Of a stretch of 64,000 nucleotides of DNA, positions 37,008-47,878 are shown piece after piece (within the stretch, counting starts at the first letter, position 1; the number at the start of each line of letters is the position of its first letter). Origin of the DNA: Nonomuraea sp. SYSU D8015 (GTDB lineage: Bacteria; Actinomycetota; Actinomycetes; Streptosporangiales; Streptosporangiaceae). The notes under the pieces are model-generated. The model had not been told where the DNA came from and made no database searches. It saw nothing but the letters and a program-made list of their open reading frames with translations. The DNA lies in NCBI RefSeq assembly GCF_008065375.1, contig NZ_VJYI01000034.1:1-64000 (forward strand), given 5' to 3'. Position numbers and translations under genes: made by a program.

Positions 37008-38240
37008 TCAGTGGGCGACGGCGGCGGCGCCGTGCTCGTCGACGAGCGCCCCGGTGACGAATCGGTCAAGGGAGAAGGGAGCGGCGAGGGGGTGCGGGTC
37101 GTCGTGGGCCACCGTGTGGGCGAAGCACCAGCCCACGCCGGGGGTGGCCTTGAAGCCGCCGGTGCCCCACCCGCAGTTGATGTACAGGCCGTCGACCGGG
37201 GTCAGCCCGATGATCGGCGAGGCGTCCGGCGAGACGTCCACGACGCCGCCCCAGGTGCGCAGCACGTGCGCCCGGGCGAAGACCGGGAACAGCTCCAGCG
37301 CCGCGGCCATCTGCCGCTCGATGATGTGGAAGGCGCCGCGCTGGCGGTAGGAGTTGGCCGCGTCGATGCCCGCGCCCATCACCAGCTCTCCCTTGTGGGC
37401 CTGGCTGACGTACACGTGGACGGCGTTGGACATGACGACCGTCGGGTGCACGGGCTCCAGCAGCTCGGAGACCAGCGCCTGCAGCGGATGGCTCTGCAGC
37501 GGCAGGTCGATGCCGGCCGTGGCGGCGACGACCGAGGTGTGCCCGGCGGCGCACAGCGCCACCCGGCCGGCGGCGATCGCGCCGCGGGTGGTGTCCACGC
37601 CGGTGACCCGGCCGCCGCTCACCCGCAGCCCGGTGACCTCGCAGTTCTCGATGAACTCGACGCCGAGCGCCGCGGCGGCCCGGGCATAGCCCCACGCGAC
37701 GTGGTCGTGCTTGGCGATGCCCGCGCGCGGCTGGAAGGTCGCGCCGAGCACCGGGTAGCGGACGTCCGGGGAGACGTTGACGATCGGGCAGACCTCTTTG
37801 ACCTGCGCGGCGTCCAGCCACTCGGCGTCGACGCCGTTGAGCCGGTTGGCCTCCACCCGGCGTACGCTGTCGCGGACGTCCTGGAGGCTGTGCGCGAGGT
37901 TGAGCACACCGCGCTGGCTGAACAGCAGCGGGTAGCCGAGCTCCTCCTCCAGCCCTTCCCAGAGCTTGAGCGCGTGCTCGTAGATGCCGGCGCTCTCGTC
38001 CCACAGGTAGTTGGACCTGATGATGGTGGTGTTGCGGGCCATGTTGCCGCCGGCCAGCCAGCCGCGCTCCACGACCGCGACGTTGGTGATGCCGTGGTTC
38101 TTGGCCAGGTAGTAGGCGGTGGCCAGACCGTGGCCGCCACCGCCGACGATCACCACGTCGTAGGCGGCCTTGGGCTCGGCGGCGCTCCACAGCCGGTCGG
38201 GGTGCTCGGGCAGGTGGGCTCCGGGGGGACGGGGGGTCAT
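37008..38240 (-). CDS. soxB: Sarcosine oxidase beta subunit
   Basis: The 410-residue flavoprotein is the catalytic subunit. It has the FAD Rossmann motif [20 protein letters not shown] (residues 28-47) and the AKHDHVAW segment (176-183), the region that covalently carries FMN through a His in characterised enzymes. Near the C-terminus, [20 protein letters not shown] lies over the flavin. ATG 38240 overlaps the glyA stop by 4 bp. It follows glyA in the operon, placing one-carbon transfer and sarcosine oxidation under one control. Confidence 0.94.
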   Translation of the reverse strand: MTPRPPGAHLPEHPDRLWSAAEPKAAYDVVIVGGGGHGLATAYYLAKNHGITNVAVVERGWLAGGNMARNTTIIRSNYLWDESAGIYEHALKLWEGLEEELGYPLLFSQRGVLNLAHSLQDVRDSVRRVEANRLNGVDAEWLDAAQVKEVCPIVNVSPDVRYPVLGATFQPRAGIAKHDHVAWGYARAAAALGVEFIENCEVTGLRVSGGRVTGVDTTRGAIAAGRVALCAAGHTSVVAATAGIDLPLQSHPLQALVSELLEPVHPTVVMSNAVHVYVSQAHKGELVMGAGIDAANSYRQRGAFHIIERQMAAALELFPVFARAHVLRTWGGVVDVSPDASPIIGLTPVDGLYINCGWGTGGFKATPGVGWCFAHTVAHDDPHPLAAPFSLDRFVTGALVDEHGAAAVAH

Positions 38241-39493
38241 CGGGCCTCTCCGTAGAGGTGGTGCTTGCCGGCGAGGGCTTCGACCCTGCCGCGCAGGAAC
38301 GACAGGTCGGCGCCCGGGGTCAGGGCGCTCGCGATGACGTCGGCGACCTCCTTGAAGTCGTCGGCGGCGAAGCCGCGCGTGGCCAGGGCGGGCGTGCCGA
38401 TCCGCAGCCCGGAGGTGACCATCGGCGGGCGCGGGTCGAACGGCACGGCGTTGCGGTTGACCGTGATGCCGGCGGCGTGCAGCCGGTCCTCGGCCTGCTT
38501 GCCGTCCAGCTCGGAGTCGCGCAGGTCCACCAGGACGAGGTGGACGTCGGTGCCTCCGGTGAGCACCTTGACCCCGGCGGCGACGGCGTCGGGGGCCAGC
38601 AGCCGGTCGGCCAGGATGCGCGCGCCCTCCAGCGTGCGCCGCTGCCGGTCACGGAACGCCTCCTCGGCCGCGATCTTGAAGGCGACGGCCTTGGCTGCGA
38701 TGACGTGTTCCAGCGGCCCGCCCTGCTGGCCCGGGAACACCGAGGAGTTGATCTTCTTGGCGAGGTCCTCGGTGGACAGGATCACTCCGCCGCGCGGGCC
38801 GCCGAGGGTCTTGTGCGTGGTGGTGGTGACCACGTGGGCGTGCGGCACGGGAGAGGGGTGCAGGCCGGCCGCGACCAGGCCGGCGAAGTGCGCCATGTCG
38901 ACCATGAGGTAGGCGCCCACCTCGTCGGCGATCCGGCGGAAGGCCGCGAAGTCGAGCTGCCGGGGGTAGGCCGACCAGCCGGCGATGATGAGCTTCGGCC
39001 GGTGCTCGCGGGCCAGCCGTTCGACCTCGTCCATGTCGACCAGGTGGTCGCTCTCGCGTACGTGGTAGGCGACGACCCGGTAGAGGCGTCCGGAGAAGTT
39101 GATGCGCATGCCGTGCGTGAGGTGGCCGCCGTGGGCCAGGTCGAGGCCGAGGATGGTGTCGCCGGGCTCCAGCAGGGCGGCCATGGCCGCGGCGTTGGCC
39201 TGGGCACCGGAGTGCGGCTGCACGTTGGCCGCCTCCGCGCCGAACAGCGCCTTGACCCGGTCGGTGGCGAGCCGCTCTATCACGTCGACGTGCTCGCAAC
39301 CGCCGTAGTAGCGCCTGCCCGGGTAGCCCTCGGCGTATTTGTTGGTGAGCACCGAGCCCTGGGCGGCCATGACGGCAAGGGGCGCGAAGTTCTCCGACGC
39401 GATCATCTCCAGCGTCGAGCGCTGCCGGGACAGCTCCGCCTCGATGGCGGCGTGGACCTCCGGGTCCACCACGTCCAGCGGGGTGTCGATCAT
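38237..39493 (-). CDS. glyA: Serine hydroxymethyltransferase
   Basis: The 418-residue PLP enzyme interconverts glycine plus 5,10-methylene-THF with serine. Visible motifs are [37 protein letters not shown] and the PLP-lysine loop [19 protein letters not shown]. It starts 13 bp after the dimethylglycine dehydrogenase stop and overlaps soxB by 4 bp. Here it can consume both products of the demethylation steps, glycine and methylene-THF, and feed SdaA. A second housekeeping copy may exist elsewhere in the genome. Confidence 0.94.
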   Translation of the reverse strand: MIDTPLDVVDPEVHAAIEAELSRQRSTLEMIASENFAPLAVMAAQGSVLTNKYAEGYPGRRYYGGCEHVDVIERLATDRVKALFGAEAANVQPHSGAQANAAAMAALLEPGDTILGLDLAHGGHLTHGMRINFSGRLYRVVAYHVRESDHLVDMDEVERLAREHRPKLIIAGWSAYPRQLDFAAFRRIADEVGAYLMVDMAHFAGLVAAGLHPSPVPHAHVVTTTTHKTLGGPRGGVILSTEDLAKKINSSVFPGQQGGPLEHVIAAKAVAFKIAAEEAFRDRQRRTLEGARILADRLLAPDAVAAGVKVLTGGTDVHLVLVDLRDSELDGKQAEDRLHAAGITVNRNAVPFDPRPPMVTSGLRIGTPALATRGFAADDFKEVADVIASALTPGADLSFLRGRVEALAGKHHLYGEAR

Positions 39494-39506
39494 GTGACGT
39501 CCTCTC

Positions 39507-41909
39507 CTAACCGCGCAGCCGGGTCATCGCCGGGTCGAACAGGGGCTCCTCGGCCACCACGGCTTCGACGCGCCGGTCGAAGTAGCCGATGTGGAGGCTC
39601 TGGCCCGGGGTGGCGAGGGAGGCGGGCAGCCAGGCGTAGGCGATGGCCTTGCCGATCGTGTATCCGTAGGCGGCGCTGGTGACGTAGCCGACCGCGCGCT
39701 CGCCGTCGTACACCGGCTCCCTGCCCATGACGACCTCGCCGGTGAGCAGGCAGGCGAGCCGGCGGGTGACCGACTCCTTGCGGGCGAGCAGCGCGTCGCG
39801 GCCGATGAAGTCGCCTTTGTCCAGCTTGACCGCGAACCCGAGACCGGCTTCGTACGGGTCGTGCTCGAACGTCATGTCCGTGCCGAAGGAGCGGTACCCC
39901 TTCTCCAGCCGCAGGCTGGTGAAGGCGCCGCGGCCGGCGGCGATGACGCCGTGGTCCCGGCCCGCCTCCCAGAGGGTGTCCCACAGCTTGAGTCCGAGGT
40001 CGGCGGTGGTGTAGATCTCCCAGCCCAGCTCGCCGACGTAGGACAGGCGGAGCATCGTGACGGGCACGTTGCCGATGTAGGTCCGGGTGCCGCGGAAGTA
40101 GCGCAGCGCGGTCAGGTCGGTGGTGGTGAGCGGCTGGACGAGGTCGCGCGCCCTGGGCCCCCAGACGCCGATGCAGCACGTGCCGGGAGTGACGTCGCGG
40201 ACGAACACGTCGGCGGGGCGGTGCCGCTCGAACCAGTCGAGGTCGAGGTTGCCGTTGGCGCCGACCTGGAAGTGTTGCGGGCCGAGGCGGGCCACGGTGA
40301 CGTCGCTGCGGATGCCGCCGTCGGTGTCGAGCAGCAGGCAGTACGTCACGGAGCCGACCGACTTGTCCACGTCACCGGTGGTGAGGCGCTGCAGGAAGGC
40401 GACGGCTCCCGGGCCGCTGACCTCCAGCCGCTTGAGCGCGCTCATGTCGTACATGGCGACGGACTGGCGGGTGACCTGCGCCTCCGCGCCGACGATCGGC
40501 GACCAGTACCGGGCCGCCCAGTCGCCGGGGACGGGGATCTCGCGGCCCTGCCGCAGCGGGTCGTTCGCGCCGTACCACTGCGGGCGCTCCCAGCCGGAGG
40601 CCTCCAGGAAGAACGCGCCGAGCTCCTGCTGGCGAGGGTGGAAAGGGCTGGTTCGCAACGGGCGGGGATGCTCCATCGGCTGGAGCGGGTGGATGACGTC
40701 GTAGACCTCGACGTAGTTCTGGCAGCCGCGGTCTTTCACGTAGTCGGGCGCGAGCTGGTGCGGCTCGAACCTGTTGACGTCGCACTCGTGCAGGTCGAAC
40801 GAGGTGCAGTGGCCGTCGACGAGCCATTCGGCCATCGCCCGGCCGACTCCGGCGGAGTGGGTGACCCAGACCGCCTCGGCCACCCAGAAGCCCTTGACCT
40901 CGGGTGACTCGCCCATCAGCGGCAGGTGGTCCGTGGTGAAGGAGAACAGCCCGTTGATACCCTCCTCGATCTTGGCCGAGCGGGTGGACGGGAGCAGCTC
41001 CTGGGTCTCCGACCAGGCGTCGGCGAAGTCGTCGGGGGTGAAGGTGAGCACCGACGGCATGACCTCGGCGGTGTCGACGGACAGGATGTCGTCGGCGTCG
41101 ACCGGCATGGGGCGGTGGCCGTAGTAGCCGATGCCGAGGGTGTCGAAGCGCTCGCGGTAGTACAGGTCGGCGTCCTGGTGGCGGAGGATGGGCCGCGAGG
41201 CCTCGACCGTCTGACCGGCCAGATCGGGCACCTGTCCCGTCCAGGCGAGCTGGTGGGCGAGCGGCGTGAGCGGCAGCCGCATGCCGACCATGCGGGCGAC
41301 CCGCGGGCCCCAGATCCCGGCGCAGCACACCACGATCTCGGCGGGGATCTCGCCCTGATCGGTCACCACCGCGGTGACCCGGCCGCCTTCGGTCCTGACG
41401 TCCAGCACCTCGTGCCGGGGCAGCACCCGCACGCCGCGCTCCCGGGCCCGGGAGAGCTGCGCGTCGACCGCTTTGACCGCTTTGGCCAGGCCGTCGGTGG
41501 GGATGTACAGCCCGCCGAGCACCTTGCCGGCGTCGAGGAGGGAGTGCTTGGCCGCGCTCTCCTCGGGTGAGAGCAGGTGGGCCTCGACCCCCCAGGAGGC
41601 GGCCCAGCCCTGGCGGCGGCGCAGCTCGGCGAGCCGCTCGGGAGTGGTGGCCACCTCGAGCCCGCCGACCTGGAGGAAGCTGTCCAGCTCGACGAACTTC
41701 TCGACGGTGTAGCGGGCCATCTCGGTCATGGTCTTCGAGCCGTTGATCTGGAACACCAGACCGGGGGCGTGCGAGGAGGATCCGCCGGTGGCGGGCACGT
41801 CTCCCTGGTCGACGACGGTCACGTCGGTCCAGCCGCGGGCGGACAGCTCGTCGGCGAGAGCCGCGCCGACCACGCCCGCGCCGATGATGACGACGCTCGG
41901 GCCCGTCAT
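39507..41909 (-). CDS. Dimethylglycine dehydrogenase/oxidase-like FAD protein
   Basis: The 800-residue protein combines an FAD-dependent oxidoreductase domain ([20 protein letters not shown], residues 6-25) with a C-terminal GcvT-like folate domain (about 430-800). The motif [10 protein letters not shown] puts a His at residue 47, where family members attach FAD covalently. These enzymes demethylate dimethylglycine to sarcosine and pass the carbon to THF. Sarcosine dehydrogenases share the layout, but soxBDAG is present, so dimethylglycine is the better substrate guess. ATG 41909 has a GGAGGTGG site. The start lies 15 bp from operator A. It opens a seven-gene operon ending with sdaA. Confidence 0.88.
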   Translation of the reverse strand: MTGPSVVIIGAGVVGAALADELSARGWTDVTVVDQGDVPATGGSSSHAPGLVFQINGSKTMTEMARYTVEKFVELDSFLQVGGLEVATTPERLAELRRRQGWAASWGVEAHLLSPEESAAKHSLLDAGKVLGGLYIPTDGLAKAVKAVDAQLSRARERGVRVLPRHEVLDVRTEGGRVTAVVTDQGEIPAEIVVCCAGIWGPRVARMVGMRLPLTPLAHQLAWTGQVPDLAGQTVEASRPILRHQDADLYYRERFDTLGIGYYGHRPMPVDADDILSVDTAEVMPSVLTFTPDDFADAWSETQELLPSTRSAKIEEGINGLFSFTTDHLPLMGESPEVKGFWVAEAVWVTHSAGVGRAMAEWLVDGHCTSFDLHECDVNRFEPHQLAPDYVKDRGCQNYVEVYDVIHPLQPMEHPRPLRTSPFHPRQQELGAFFLEASGWERPQWYGANDPLRQGREIPVPGDWAARYWSPIVGAEAQVTRQSVAMYDMSALKRLEVSGPGAVAFLQRLTTGDVDKSVGSVTYCLLLDTDGGIRSDVTVARLGPQHFQVGANGNLDLDWFERHRPADVFVRDVTPGTCCIGVWGPRARDLVQPLTTTDLTALRYFRGTRTYIGNVPVTMLRLSYVGELGWEIYTTADLGLKLWDTLWEAGRDHGVIAAGRGAFTSLRLEKGYRSFGTDMTFEHDPYEAGLGFAVKLDKGDFIGRDALLARKESVTRRLACLLTGEVVMGREPVYDGERAVGYVTSAAYGYTIGKAIAYAWLPASLATPGQSLHIGYFDRRVEAVVAEEPLFDPAMTRLRG

Positions 41910-41923
41910 AGCCACCTCCGTTG

Positions 41924-41957
41924 TTGCGATATATGCAACCAAGCGCACTTTTCGCAA
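41924..41957 (-). promoter_or_regulatory. Operator pair A (betaine-catabolism regulon) at the dimethylglycine operon
   Basis: TTGC-GATATAT-GCAA (41924-41938) matches the TTGC-N7-GCAA pattern at all 8 defined bases. GCGC-ACTTTTC-GCAA (41943-41957) matches at 6 of 8. Their centres are 19 bp apart. They lie 15-29 and 34-48 bp upstream of ATG 41909. The IclR protein at 50560 is the likely binder. Confidence 0.7.
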
Positions 41958-42040
41958 CAAGCGTCGCTCGCTGCGTTCCAGGTGTCAAGGGTGCGTTCTG
42001 TCGGATTCCGTACGATTTGCGGCCCCCGGCGGACACGCGC

Positions 42041-42078
42041 GCGCCCGGCCGGGTCGAGTCGTCGACCTGGCCGGGCGC
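42041..42078 (-). terminator. Terminator of the betB-proVWX operon
   Basis: GCGCCCGGCC (42041-42050) pairs with GGCCGGGCGC (42069-42078). An inner GGTCGA/TCGACC stem lies between them. The hairpin starts 12 bp after the proX stop and separates this operon from the dimethylglycine operon promoter. Confidence 0.75.
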
Positions 42079-42089
42079 AAGGGCGGATC

Positions 42090-43070
42090 TCAGCTGCTCG
42101 GCAGCCAGGCCTTGACCTTGTCGGGGTTGTCGGCCACCCACTTGGCGGCCGCCTCGTCGGCCGTCATCTTGTCCTCGGCGATGTACTTCGCCACGAGGTT
42201 CTGGTCCTCGTTCGTCCAGGTGAAGTTCTTGATCAGGGTGTAGGCGGGGCTGCCCGAGTCCGCGAACTTCTTGCTGACGATCTTGTCGAGCTCGTACGGC
42301 GGATAGTCGCAGGCCACCTTTTCCGGATCGGCGTCACAGCCCTCCTTGTAGGCGGGCAGGTTGACCTTGACCAGCCTGAGTTCGGAGAGGAACCACTGCG
42401 GTTCGTAGAAGTAGCCGATGATCGGCTTCTGCTGCTTCTCCGACTGGCGGAAGGCGGTGATGAGCGCCGTCTCGCTGCCCGCGTACACGACCTTGTAGTC
42501 GAGCTTGAGGTTCTTCACCAGGGCCTCGTCGTTGGTGACGAACGAGGGATCGCCGTCGAGGAGCTGGCCCTTGCCGCCGGACTCCGAGGTCTTGAACAGG
42601 GAGGCGTACTTGTTGAGGTTGTTCCAGTCGGTGATGTCGGGATACTTCTTGGCCATCCACGGCGCCACGTACCAGCCGATGACGCCCTTGTTGCCGGTCG
42701 GGCCGGCGGACACGGCGACCTTCTGGTCCTCGATGTACTTCTTCTTGAGGTCGTCGTGAGCCCAGTTCTCGACGACCGCGTCGACCTCGCCGGTGCCGAA
42801 GCCCTGCCAGGCCACCTCCTCCTTCAGGTCCTTCTTGACCACCTTGCAGCCGAGCTGCTTCTCGGCGACGTACGCGATCACCGCGGCGTTGGCCTCGTAG
42901 CCCACCCACGGGTTGATCGCGAGGTTGACGGTGCCGCAGGCCTTCGCGCCACCGCCGCCGGCCGCGGGCTGGGCCTCACCGACCTTCGCCCCTCCGCACG
43001 CGGTGAGCAGGAGGCCTGCGCCGGTCACGAGCACGGCGGCCCGTACCTTTCCGCTTCTTGTCACTGACAC
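42090..43070 (-). CDS. proX: Glycine betaine/choline ABC transporter binding lipoprotein
   Basis: The 326-residue protein has a lipobox (LLLTAC, Cys about 25) and an OpuAC/ProX-type binding domain: VNLAINPWVGYEANAAVIAY, LKEEVAWQGFGTGEVDAVVENW and IIGYFYEPQWFLSELRLVKV. Trp and Tyr residues in these segments could form the aromatic cage that holds quaternary amines. Four cysteines in the mature part may form disulfides. GTG 43070 follows GGAGG. It is the last gene of the betB-proV-proWW-proX operon and is followed by a strong hairpin. Confidence 0.9.
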   Translation of the reverse strand: MSVTRSGKVRAAVLVTGAGLLLTACGGAKVGEAQPAAGGGGAKACGTVNLAINPWVGYEANAAVIAYVAEKQLGCKVVKKDLKEEVAWQGFGTGEVDAVVENWAHDDLKKKYIEDQKVAVSAGPTGNKGVIGWYVAPWMAKKYPDITDWNNLNKYASLFKTSESGGKGQLLDGDPSFVTNDEALVKNLKLDYKVVYAGSETALITAFRQSEKQQKPIIGYFYEPQWFLSELRLVKVNLPAYKEGCDADPEKVACDYPPYELDKIVSKKFADSGSPAYTLIKNFTWTNEDQNLVAKYIAEDKMTADEAAAKWVADNPDKVKAWLPSS

Positions 43071-43112
43071 CTGGTCCTCCTGTGTTTCCCTCCGGCCGGC
43101 GGCCGGTGTCTT

Positions 43113-45110
43113 TCAGTGCTGATGTGATCCGCCGTGCGCCGCCTGGTCGGCGCGCTGGGTGGCGGCCCGCATGACGCGGTCGAGCACGATGCCGAGCACG
43201 ACGATCGCGATCCCGGCGGCGAGCCCCTTGCCCCGCAGCTGGTGCTGCGAGAATCCGGCCACGACGTCGTAGCCGAGCGCTCCCGCGCCGACCAGGCCGC
43301 CGACGACCACCATGGAGAGCACGTAGATGAGTCCCTGACTGGCCGCCAGCGTCACGGCGCTTCGCGCCATCGGCAGCTGCACCTTGGAGATGAGCTGCCA
43401 GGTGCTCGCCCCCGCCGAGGTGGCGGCCTCGACCGTGGTCGCGGAGACGCCTCTGATGCCCTCGGCGACCAGCTTGATGGCGACCGGCGCCGCGAACACC
43501 ACGGCCGCGATGATCGCGGTGAACCGCGTCGGGCCGAACAGGCCGAGGATGGGCACCAGGTAGACGAAGGCCGGCATGGTCTGGCCCGCGTCCAGCACGG
43601 GCCGGAGCACCATGTCGGCCCGGTCGCTGCGGCCCATCCACACCCCGGCCACCATGCCGAGCAGCATGACCAGGACGGTCGCGACGAGCGTCGAGGCGAG
43701 CGTGACCATGCTGTCCTGCCACAGCCCGAGCACCACCACCAGCAGCAGGCCCACCGCGGTGACCAGCGCGGCCCGCGCGCTGCCCACCAGCAGGGCGACG
43801 GCCACGGCGACCGCGGTGACGAGCCACCAGGGAGAGCCGGCCAGCACCGTCTGGAACGGGTTGAGCAGGCCGTTGGTGAGCAGGTTCTTGACGATGTCGG
43901 TGTAGGCGACCAGGTTGTCCTGCGCCCACAGGCTCACGGCGTCGGCGGCGCGGCGCACGTACGAGCCGAGGTTGGCCTCGATCGGGAACTCCGCCGCCCA
44001 GACGTAGGTGTAGGACAGGTAGCCCAGCACGGCGGCGACGCCGAGGACGCCCGCCACCTCCAGGCGGCGGCCCCGCACCGTGCGCAACCGCCCGGCCCGG
44101 CGTGCGGCCTCCACGCGGCGGCTGGCCGCCGAGGTCACCCGGTCGAGCACCACCGCCATGATGACGATGGCCAGCCCGGCGTTGAACGCGGTGCCGACGT
44201 CGAGCGTCTGCAGCGCCTTCAGGACCGTCTGGCCCAGGCCAGGCGCGTCGATGAGCGCCGCGATGGTCGCCATGGACAGGGCGGCCATGATGGTCTGGTT
44301 GACGCCGACGATGATCGTCTGCCTGGCCATCGGCAGCCGCACGTGCCGCAGCGCCTGGGCGGAGGTGGCGCCGAGCGAGGCGCCTGCCTCCAGCGTGTCG
44401 GGCGAGACCTGCCGGATGCCGTGCGCGGTGATCCGGATGGCCGGCGGGATCGCGTAGATCATCGTGGCGACCGTCGCGCTGGCGGGGCCGATGAGGAAGA
44501 ACAGGGTGAGCGGCGCCAGATAGACGAACGTCGGCATGGTCTGCATGAAGTCGAGCACGGGGGTGACCAGCCGGTGGAACCGGTCGCTCAGGCCCGCCCA
44601 CACCCCGAGCGGGACACCGACGGCCAGCGACAACGCCACCGCGGTCAGCGTGAGCGCCAGCGTGTCCATGCTCTCCTGCCAGAGGCCGAGCACGCCGAAG
44701 GAGAGGAAGCCTGCGGCGGTCAGCAGCGCCACCCGCACGTTGCCGTAGAGCAGGGCGATCGCGGTGGCCAGGCCGACCACGCCGAGCCAGCCGAGCACGG
44801 GGAGCGGCCGGTCCATGGCCGGCTGGCTGATGAGGGCCTGGACGAACGTCACGGCCTCGTCGAGGAAGAGCCGGATGTAGTTGATGAAGTAAAGGAAGAT
44901 CGGATTGCTGTTGCGGCTGTCGTCGATGGCGTCCATCGCCGCGTTGAGCCAGGAGTGGAGCGGCGTCAGCTCGGCTCCGCCGAGCGCCAGCGTGTCGCGC
45001 CCGCGCAGCAGCACCCAGCCCGCCGCCCAGAAGGCGATCACCAGGGCGACCAGGTACCGGCGGGCGGGCAGCCGGGCGGCGAACGAGGTCGTGGCGGAGG
45101 CGGCCGTCAT
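43113..45110 (-). CDS. proW: Glycine betaine/choline ABC permease with two fused permease domains
   Basis: The 665-residue protein contains two complete permease domains in tandem. The first has [20 protein letters not shown] and [20 protein letters not shown]. The second has [20 protein letters not shown] and [20 protein letters not shown]. Each has its own EAA-type loop. Usual ProW proteins have about 280-350 residues and work as homodimers, so this fusion encodes the whole channel in one chain. ATG 45110 overlaps proV by 4 bp. Confidence 0.9.
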   Translation of the reverse strand: MTAASATTSFAARLPARRYLVALVIAFWAAGWVLLRGRDTLALGGAELTPLHSWLNAAMDAIDDSRNSNPIFLYFINYIRLFLDEAVTFVQALISQPAMDRPLPVLGWLGVVGLATAIALLYGNVRVALLTAAGFLSFGVLGLWQESMDTLALTLTAVALSLAVGVPLGVWAGLSDRFHRLVTPVLDFMQTMPTFVYLAPLTLFFLIGPASATVATMIYAIPPAIRITAHGIRQVSPDTLEAGASLGATSAQALRHVRLPMARQTIIVGVNQTIMAALSMATIAALIDAPGLGQTVLKALQTLDVGTAFNAGLAIVIMAVVLDRVTSAASRRVEAARRAGRLRTVRGRRLEVAGVLGVAAVLGYLSYTYVWAAEFPIEANLGSYVRRAADAVSLWAQDNLVAYTDIVKNLLTNGLLNPFQTVLAGSPWWLVTAVAVAVALLVGSARAALVTAVGLLLVVVLGLWQDSMVTLASTLVATVLVMLLGMVAGVWMGRSDRADMVLRPVLDAGQTMPAFVYLVPILGLFGPTRFTAIIAAVVFAAPVAIKLVAEGIRGVSATTVEAATSAGASTWQLISKVQLPMARSAVTLAASQGLIYVLSMVVVGGLVGAGALGYDVVAGFSQHQLRGKGLAAGIAIVVLGIVLDRVMRAATQRADQAAHGGSHQH

Positions 45111-46168
45111 CGGTCCTGACCCCCGGCGATCACCTCGAGCATCTCCGCGCTGGTGACCACGCCGAGCAGGCTCCCTCCGTCCGTGACGCGCACCGGCCGA
45201 TCGGCGGACAGCACGGCGTGGACGGCGTCCCGGATGACCACGTCGGGGCCGAGCTCGGGCCCGTCGAGCGGCTCACCGGACTGCGGCGGGCGCATGATCC
45301 ACCGGAGCGTCAGCACGTGCGAGCGTGGGACGTCGCTGACGAAGTCCCTGACGTAGTCGTCGGCCGGCGCTCCCACCACCTGGTCGGGCGTGCCCACCTG
45401 GACGAGCTCGCCGTCGCGCATGATGAGGATCCGGTCGCCGAGTTTGAGCGCCTCGGCGAGGTCGTGGGTGATGAAGACCATCGTCTTGCCCACCTCGTGG
45501 TGCAGCCGGATGACCTCGTTCTGCATCTCGCGCCGGATCAGCGGGTCCAGCGCCGAGAACGGCTCGTCGAACAGCAGCACCTCGGGGTCGGCCGCGAGCG
45601 CCCGCGCCAGGCCGACGCGCTGCTGCATGCCGCCGGAGAGCTGGTCGGGGTAGGAGTTCTCGAAGCCATTGAGTCCGACCAGGGCGACCACCTCGCGGGC
45701 GCGCGCGTACCGGTCCTGTTTGGCGACCCCGCGGATCTCGAGCCCGAAGGCGACGTTGTCGAGCACGCACCGATGCGGCAGCAGGCCGAAGTGCTGGAAG
45801 ACCATGGCCATGCGGTGCCTGCGCAGCTCGCGCAGCCGGCGGTGGTCGGCCTTGCGCACGTCCTCGCCGTCGAGCAGGACCTCGCCGGCCGTGGGCTCGA
45901 TCAGCCGGGTCAGACAGCGAACGAGGGTGGACTTGCCCGAGCCGGACAGGCCCATGACGACGAAGACCTCGCCCCGGCGCACCTCGAACGAGACGTCGCG
46001 GACGGCGGCGACGCAGCCGGTCTGCTCCTTGAGCTCCTTACGCGTGAGCGAGCTGCCGACGACGCTCTCGGCCTTGGGGCCGAACACCTTCCACAGTCCG
46101 CGCACGGACAGGACGGGAGGGGCGTCGATGTCGAGTCCACTACGTTCGGCCACTGACGGCACGGTCAT
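45107..46168 (-). CDS. proV: Glycine betaine/choline ABC transporter ATPase
   Basis: The 353-residue ATPase has Walker [14 protein letters not shown], the signature [15 protein letters not shown], Walker [15 protein letters not shown] and the switch His in [12 protein letters not shown]. The C-terminal region ([10 protein letters not shown] to [11 protein letters not shown]) contains a CBS-like domain, which senses ionic strength in OpuA-type transporters. It starts 25 bp after the betB stop and overlaps proW by 4 bp. Confidence 0.92.
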   Translation of the reverse strand: MTVPSVAERSGLDIDAPPVLSVRGLWKVFGPKAESVVGSSLTRKELKEQTGCVAAVRDVSFEVRRGEVFVVMGLSGSGKSTLVRCLTRLIEPTAGEVLLDGEDVRKADHRRLRELRRHRMAMVFQHFGLLPHRCVLDNVAFGLEIRGVAKQDRYARAREVVALVGLNGFENSYPDQLSGGMQQRVGLARALAADPEVLLFDEPFSALDPLIRREMQNEVIRLHHEVGKTMVFITHDLAEALKLGDRILIMRDGELVQVGTPDQVVGAPADDYVRDFVSDVPRSHVLTLRWIMRPPQSGEPLDGPELGPDVVIRDAVHAVLSADRPVRVTDGGSLLGVVTSAEMLEVIAGGQDR

Positions 46169-46192
46169 GACTACCTCTTGGTCGTCGGAGCG

Positions 46193-47653
46193 TCAGTTCG
46201 CTGGGAACCACCGCTGGGGGCGCGGGCGGGTGTTCTGCCACACATGCTTGATCTCGCGATATTCGTCCAGGCCGGTCGGTCCGAGCTCGCGGCCGATGCC
46301 CGACTGCTTGAAGCCACCCCACTCGGCCTGGGGTACGTAAGGGTGGTAATCGTTGATCCACACCGTGCCGTGCCGCAGCCGGCCCGCCACCCGCTGCGCC
46401 TTGCCGGCGTCCTGGGTCCATACGGCGCCCGCCAGGCCGTACTCGGTGTCGTTGGCCAGGCCGACGGCCTCGTCCTCGGTGGTGAAGCGCTCCACGGTGA
46501 GCACCGGGCCGAACGACTCCTCGCGGACCACGCGCATGCCCTGCTTGCACTCGTCCAGCACGGTGGGCCGGTAGAAGAAGCCGGGGCCGTCGAGCCGGTG
46601 TCCCCCGCAGCGCAGGACGGCGCCCTCGGCGACCCCCGCCGCCACGTACTCCTCGACCTTGGCCAGGTGCGCGGCGGAGATGAGCGGGCCGGTGTGGGCC
46701 TCGGGGTCGAACGGCCCGCCCAGCCGGATCAGCTCCGCGCGCCGGACGACCTCGTCGACGAACGCGTCGTGCAGCGAGTCCTCCACCAGCAGCCGGGCCC
46801 CGGCCGAGCAGACCTGGCCGGAGTGCAGGAACACGGCGGTGAGCGCGAAGTCGACCGCGGTCTCGAAGTCCGCGTCGGCGAAGACGATGTTCGGGTTCTT
46901 GCCGCCCAGCTCCAGCGCCACGCGCTTGACCGTGGCGGAGGCCGCCGCCATGATCCGCCGTCCGGTGTCGACACCGCCGGTGAACGACACCAGGTCCACG
47001 TCCGGGTGCTCGGCGAGCGGCGCGCCCGCCGCCGGCCCGGCGCCCAGGACCAGGTTGGCGACGCCCGCCGGCAGGCCGGCCTCCTCCAGCGCGCGCATCA
47101 GCAGGATCGCGGTGCTCGGGGTCAGCTCGCTGGGCTTCAGCACGAAGGTGTCGCCGGCGGCGAGTGCGGGCGCCACCTTCCAGGTGGCCTGCAGCAGCGG
47201 GTAGTTCCACGGCGTGATCAGGCCGCACACCCCGACCGGCTCGTAAACGATGCGGCTGATCGCGTCATCGCGCCCCGTGTCGACCACGCGGCCCGCGTCG
47301 GTGCCGGCCACGCCGGCGAAGTAGCGCAGGCACGCGACGGAGTCGTCGACGTCGTACTCGCTCTCCACCAGGCGCTTGCCGGTGTCGCCTGACTCGGCGC
47401 GGGCGAACTCCGCGCGGTCGCGCTCGAGCAGGTCAGCCACCCTGAACAGCAGGGCGCCGCGCTCACGGGCCGGGGTGGCGGGCCACGGGCCCCGGTCGAA
47501 GGCCTGCCTGGCAGACTGGATCGCCGCCACGGTGTCGGTCGCGGTGGCTTCTGCGACCGTGGTAACGAGACTGCCGTCGGCAGGCGAGTGAATGGCCCGC
47601 TGTCCGCCTTCGGCCGGCTTGGTCCACGTGCCGCCGATATAGAGATCGGTCAT
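46193..47653 (-). CDS. betB: Betaine aldehyde dehydrogenase
   Basis: The 486-residue NAD(P)-dependent aldehyde dehydrogenase has PWNYPLLQATWKVAPALAAG, the FTGGVDTGRR cofactor loop, catalytic Glu in ALELGGKNPNIVF and catalytic Cys in HSGQVCSAGARL. It oxidises betaine aldehyde, the product of BetA, to glycine betaine. Related aldehyde dehydrogenases cannot be told apart with certainty by eye, but the neighbours (betA, proVWX) support the call. ATG 47653 is preferred to GTG 47659 because AAAGGTG lies 8 nt ahead. It opens the betB-proVWX operon and is divergent from purU. Confidence 0.88.
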   Translation of the reverse strand: MTDLYIGGTWTKPAEGGQRAIHSPADGSLVTTVAEATATDTVAAIQSARQAFDRGPWPATPARERGALLFRVADLLERDRAEFARAESGDTGKRLVESEYDVDDSVACLRYFAGVAGTDAGRVVDTGRDDAISRIVYEPVGVCGLITPWNYPLLQATWKVAPALAAGDTFVLKPSELTPSTAILLMRALEEAGLPAGVANLVLGAGPAAGAPLAEHPDVDLVSFTGGVDTGRRIMAAASATVKRVALELGGKNPNIVFADADFETAVDFALTAVFLHSGQVCSAGARLLVEDSLHDAFVDEVVRRAELIRLGGPFDPEAHTGPLISAAHLAKVEEYVAAGVAEGAVLRCGGHRLDGPGFFYRPTVLDECKQGMRVVREESFGPVLTVERFTTEDEAVGLANDTEYGLAGAVWTQDAGKAQRVAGRLRHGTVWINDYHPYVPQAEWGGFKQSGIGRELGPTGLDEYREIKHVWQNTRPRPQRWFPAN

Positions 47654-47670
47654 CGGCACACCTTTGATCG

Positions 47671-47704
47671 TTGCGTATGGCGCAAGTCAATGCTGATTGA
47701 GGAA
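47671..47704 (-). promoter_or_regulatory. Operator pair B at betB
   Basis: TTGC-GTATGGC-GCAA (47671-47685) matches the regulon pattern at all 8 bases. ATGC-TGATTGA-GGAA (47690-47704) is a weaker copy (6 of 8 when read on the minus strand). Centres are 19 bp apart, and the sites lie 18-32 and 37-51 bp upstream of ATG 47653. The strong site is the exact reverse complement of the strong site at purU. Confidence 0.7.
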
Positions 47705-47726
47705 CAGGATTGACCGCTCTCCCGGC

Positions 47727-47761
47727 ATTCGTCAAGAGCTAGCAGAAATCACTTGACGAAT
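47727..47761. repeat. 10-bp inverted repeat between betB and purU
   Basis: ATTCGTCAAG (47727-47736) and CTTGACGAAT (47752-47761) are perfect inverted arms with a 15-base spacer. They sit in the middle of the divergent promoter region and do not match the TTGC-N7-GCAA motif. They could be a site for a second regulator. Confidence 0.5.
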
Positions 47762-47830
47762 CGCTCGCCGTTATTTCCGCTGCGCCACAGCATGCCCTCT
47801 TGACTGAGGCGGCCCCGGAGATGGACCCTG

Positions 47831-47864
47831 TTGCGTATACGTCACCATTTTGCGCCATACGCAA
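47831..47864 (+). promoter_or_regulatory. Operator pair C at purU
   Basis: TTGC-GCCATAC-GCAA (47850-47864) matches all 8 bases, and TTGC-GTATACG-TCAC (47831-47845) matches 6 of 8. Centres are 19 bp apart. They lie 15-29 and 34-48 bp upstream of ATG 47879, the same placement as operator pair A. Confidence 0.7.
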
Positions 47865-47878
47865 CACTAGGGGGTGCG

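Noticed and set aside
43134-45119. A plus-strand frame opposite the fused permease
   Set aside because: Its translation is rich in His, Arg, Gly and Gln, the typical antisense image of a membrane protein gene.
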